A DNA stretch of 64,000 nucleotides, taken from Azospirillum sp. TSH100. Its GTDB lineage: Bacteria; Pseudomonadota; Alphaproteobacteria; Azospirillales; Azospirillaceae. The number at the start of each line of letters is the position of its first letter. Position 1 is the stretch's first letter. Made by a program: the position numbers and the translations under genes. The stretch lies in NCBI RefSeq assembly GCF_004923295.1, contig NZ_CP039636.1, positions 1 through 64,000 on the forward strand. The letters run 5' to 3'. The notes beneath the pieces were generated by a model that had not been told where the DNA came from, ran no database searches, and was given only the letters and a program-made list of their open reading frames with translations. Shown one piece after another: positions 61,445 through 64,000 of this stretch.

Positions 61445-62719
61445 TCAGCCGTAGATCGGGAAGCGCTCGCACAGCTCCCGGACCTCGCCGTGCACGCGCT
61501 TCTCGACCTCGGCATTGCCGTCCGGGCCGGCGGCGGCAAGGGCGTCGACGACGGTCAGGATCAGTTCACCGATGCGGGCGAACTCCGCCTCGCCAAAGCC
61601 ACGGGTGGTGCCCGCCGCGGTGCCGAGACGGACGCCGGAGGTCACCGCCGGCTTTTCCGGGTCGAACGGGATCGCGTTCTTGTTGCAGGTCAGGCCGGCC
61701 CGCTCCAGCGCCCGCTCGGCGTCGCGGCCCTTGACGCCCTTCGGCCGCAGATCGACCAGCACCATATGGCAGTCGGTGCCGCCGGAGACGATGTCCAGCC
61801 CACCCTTCACCAGCGTGTCGGACAGCCGCTTGGCGTTGGCCACCACCTGCGCGGCATAGGCCTTGAACTCCGGGGTCAGCGCCTCGCCGAAGGCCACCGC
61901 CTTGGCGGCGATGACATGCATCAGCGGACCGCCCTGGTTGCCGGGGAACACCGCCGAGTTGAACTTCTTGGCCAGCGCCTCGTCGTTGGTCAGGATCATG
62001 CCGCCGCGCGGGCCGCGCAGGGTCTTGTGCGTGGTGGTGGTCACCACATGGGCATGCGGCAGCGGATCCGGATACTGGCCGGTGGCGACCAGCCCGGCGT
62101 AATGGGCCATGTCCACCATCAGATAGGCGCCGATCTCGTCGGCGATGCGGCGGAACGCGGCGAAGTCGATCACCCGGGGATAGGCCGAGGCGCCGGCGAC
62201 GATCAGTTTCGGCTTGGTTTCCAAAGCCTTGGCGCGCAAGGCGTCATAGTCGATCAGCTGGTCGCTCTCCCGCACCTCGTAGCTGACGATGTCGAACCAC
62301 TTGCCCGACATCGTCACCGGCGAACCGTGGGTCAGGTGGCCGCCATGGGCCAGCGACATGCCCATCACCCGGTCGCCCGGCTGGAGCAGGGCCAGGAACA
62401 CCGCCTGATTTGCCTGGGCGCCCGAATGCGGCTGGACATTGACGAAGCCGGCACCGAACAGCTTTTTCGCGCGGTCGATGGCGATGGTCTCGACCTCATC
62501 CACGAACTCGCAGCCACCGTAATAGCGGCGGCCCGGATAGCCTTCGGCGTATTTGTTGGTGAGGATCGAGCCCTGGGCGGCCAGAACATCCGCCGAGACG
62601 ATGTTTTCCGAGGCGATCAGCTCGATCTCGTACTTCTGACGGTTCAGCTCGCGCCCGATGGCCGCCGCGATGGCGGTATCGGTGAGATCGGATTTCGGCA
62701 GGGACTGATGACGGGTCAT
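61445..62719 (-). CDS. glyA: Serine hydroxymethyltransferase
   Basis: This 424-residue PLP enzyme interconverts glycine plus 5,10-methylene-tetrahydrofolate and serine. [43 protein letters not shown], the PLP-Asp region [13 protein letters not shown] and Lys232 in [15 protein letters not shown] are all as expected. The length matches the family. It is placed 15 bases downstream of soxG, as in sarcosine oxidase operons, where it uses the glycine and one-carbon unit produced there. Confidence 0.97.
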   Translation of the reverse strand: MTRHQSLPKSDLTDTAIAAAIGRELNRQKYEIELIASENIVSADVLAAQGSILTNKYAEGYPGRRYYGGCEFVDEVETIAIDRAKKLFGAGFVNVQPHSGAQANQAVFLALLQPGDRVMGMSLAHGGHLTHGSPVTMSGKWFDIVSYEVRESDQLIDYDALRAKALETKPKLIVAGASAYPRVIDFAAFRRIADEIGAYLMVDMAHYAGLVATGQYPDPLPHAHVVTTTTHKTLRGPRGGMILTNDEALAKKFNSAVFPGNQGGPLMHVIAAKAVAFGEALTPEFKAYAAQVVANAKRLSDTLVKGGLDIVSGGTDCHMVLVDLRPKGVKGRDAERALERAGLTCNKNAIPFDPEKPAVTSGVRLGTAAGTTRGFGEAEFARIGELILTVVDALAAAGPDGNAEVEKRVHGEVRELCERFPIYG

Positions 62720-62734
62720 GTGCGGTTCTCTCGA

Positions 62735-63289
62735 TCAGAGGCCGAGCGCGATTTCGCGGCTGACGGCGTGCAGGATTCCCCAGACATGGTCGGCGAAGGA
62801 ACGCCAGACCTCGATTCGGAAGCGGATCTCGTCCTCGCGGATCAGGACGATCTGCGCCTTGTCGAACAGGGTGCGGCAGCCGGTGCCGACCGTCATCGCC
62901 TCGACATCGAAGGCGATGGCGGAGCGCAGCGCGAGCGCCGCAGCCTCCCCCTCGACCAGGATGCCGACCTCGCGATGGCCGATATCGACCAGGCTGTGCG
63001 GTTCCCCAAGGGCGGCGAAGGCGTCGACGATGCCGTCGCCCTCGGCGACCGGCGCGGTCAGCACCCACTCGTCGGGGCCGAGTTGGAGCGCCATCCGGCC
63101 GCCGGCCTCCACCATCCCGCCGATGCGGGTGGGGAGCGGCGCGCCGAAGGCGGCCCCGGCCGCCTGCGCGGCGGCGGGATCGATCCGCAGGCTGAAGCGG
63201 GCGACATCCTCGGCGGCACGGATGCTCAGCCGGCTTGCGGTGTCGCCGGGGATGGTCTTGCCCAGCAACGGGTGATTGGCCAGAAGCAC
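62735..63289 (-). CDS. soxG: Sarcosine oxidase subunit gamma
   Basis: This is a 184-residue small subunit of the heterotetrameric sarcosine oxidase. ADHVWGILHAVSREIALGL at the end and VDIGHREVGILVEGEAAALALRS are family-like. It starts with GTG 63289, preceded by AGGAGG eight bases upstream; there is no ATG nearby. It follows soxA by 11 bases. The enzyme demethylates sarcosine to glycine and forms methylene-THF and H2O2. Confidence 0.88.
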   Translation of the reverse strand: MLLANHPLLGKTIPGDTASRLSIRAAEDVARFSLRIDPAAAQAAGAAFGAPLPTRIGGMVEAGGRMALQLGPDEWVLTAPVAEGDGIVDAFAALGEPHSLVDIGHREVGILVEGEAAALALRSAIAFDVEAMTVGTGCRTLFDKAQIVLIREDEIRFRIEVWRSFADHVWGILHAVSREIALGL

Positions 63290-63300
63290 GGGTGAGCCTC

Positions 63301-64000
63301 CTATGCGCTGAGACGGGTGTTCTCGGGATCGACGAACACCATGCCGGTGATCGTCGCGGCATGGATTTTGTCCGGCATCGGCACATGCACGGTCTTGCCT
63401 TGCAGCGACCGGCCGCCCTGGATCACCGCCAGGGCGATGGACCGGCCCAGCTCGGCGCTCCAGTAGGACGAGGTCACATGGCCGACCATGTCCATCGGCA
63501 CCGGCTGGTTCGGGTCGAGAACGATCTGCGCCCCCTCCTCCAGCACGGTCTTCGGATCGCTGGTCAGCAGGCCGACCAGCTGCTTGCGATCCTTCGCCAG
63601 CATGTCCGGCCGGGACAGCGAGCGCTTGCCGACGAAGTCCGGCTTGGTCTTGCCGACCGCCCAGGACAGGCCGGCGTCGTCCGGCGTCAGCGTGCCGTCC
63701 GTGTCCTGGCCGACGATGATGTAGCCCTTCTCGGCGCGCAGGACGTGCATCGTCTCGGTGCCGTAGGGGGTGATGCCGAAGCGCTGCCCGGCCTCGAACA
63801 GCTTTTCCCACACCGCGCGGCCGTAGCGGGCCGGCACATTGATCTCGAAGCCGAGTTCGCCGGTGAAGGAGACGCGGAACAGCCGGGTCGGCACGCCGAA
63901 GATCTTGCCGGTCGCCACCGCCATGTGCGGGAAGGCGCCGTCCGACAGGTCGATGCCCTCGACGAAGGGTTCGATCAGCTTGCGGGCGTTCGGGCCTTGC
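63301..64000 (-). CDS. soxA: Sarcosine oxidase subunit alpha, C-terminal part (gene runs off the right edge)
   Basis: The last 232 codons of the large subunit are visible. This is the tetrahydrofolate-binding GcvT-like domain: GPNARKLIEPFVEGIDLSDGAFPHM, FRVSFTGELGFEINVPARYG, YGTETMHVLRAEKGYIIVGQDTDGTLTPDD and MVGHVTSSYWSAELGRSIALAVI. The beginning lies beyond base 64000. Order soxA-soxG-glyA is that of sarcosine oxidase operons. Confidence 0.93.
   Translation of the reverse strand, partial: QGPNARKLIEPFVEGIDLSDGAFPHMAVATGKIFGVPTRLFRVSFTGELGFEINVPARYGRAVWEKLFEAGQRFGITPYGTETMHVLRAEKGYIIVGQDTDGTLTPDDAGLSWAVGKTKPDFVGKRSLSRPDMLAKDRKQLVGLLTSDPKTVLEEGAQIVLDPNQPVPMDMVGHVTSSYWSAELGRSIALAVIQGGRSLQGKTVHVPMPDKIHAATITGMVFVDPENTRLSA

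Overview
The window is GC-rich DNA (clearly lower in GC only in intergenic stretches) from an alphaproteobacterium, most likely an Azospirillum-like member of the Rhodospirillales. I infer this from codon use, the fused MnhA/MnhB antiporter subunit, the density of LysR-regulated catabolic modules, and the sarcosine oxidase/glyA/sdaA block. It reads as a large accessory replicon or a metabolically rich chromosomal segment. No rRNA, tRNA or CRISPR array was seen.

Region by region. (1) 1-10915, sulfur and amine-acid uptake: the tail of cysE, an amino-acid-type ABC transporter (514-3769), an MmgE/PrpD protein and an FMN-dependent monooxygenase. Together these match the content of the Bacillus yxe operon for S-(2-succino)cysteine breakdown. 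A PaaK-like ligase with a large internal in-frame gap follows, then a sulfonate-type binding protein, a TauD-type dioxygenase and a HAD phosphatase. (2) 11065-13285, insertion sequences: a near-complete IS701-family element with terminal repeats and a CTAA target duplication, and a decayed IS5-family transposase. (3) 13330-32524, a carboxylate or aromatic side-chain catabolic island: three aldehyde dehydrogenases (one GabD-type), two SDRs, a ketopantoate-reductase-like enzyme, a cupin, a LysR regulator, a YCII protein, a tripartite tricarboxylate transporter with two binding proteins, an HpcH/HpaI aldolase, a flavodoxin, a zinc alcohol dehydrogenase and a double CMD-domain protein. (4) 32644-47387, LysR-controlled small modules: two tartrate/malate-type dehydrogenases each divergent from a LysR gene, a periplasmic IorAB-type molybdoenzyme with a triheme cytochrome c, a NepI-like exporter and a Tat-exported hydrolase.

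(5) 47477-49157 is a second insertion-sequence graveyard: an IS701 remnant, an internally deleted IS630 element, and the orphan 3' tail of a LysR gene into which the IS630 copy inserted. (6) 49167-59195: a six-gene Mrp (Mnh/Pha) Na+/H+ antiporter operon that continues from a universal stress protein and a PTS-IIA-like gene, divergent from a MASE1-type histidine kinase with a FixJ-type response regulator. (7) 59220-64000: soxA(partial)-soxG-glyA-sdaA plus an unknown gene, which convert sarcosine to glycine, serine and pyruvate.

The points most worth following are the yxe-like sulfur-salvage locus, the HpaI-aldolase/GabD/TTT island of unknown substrate, an unusual Lys-to-Arg change in GabD, and the traces of IS-driven gene loss. 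Start sites were chosen from Shine-Dalgarno spacing and family lengths. Functions are inferred from recognised motifs, without database searches.
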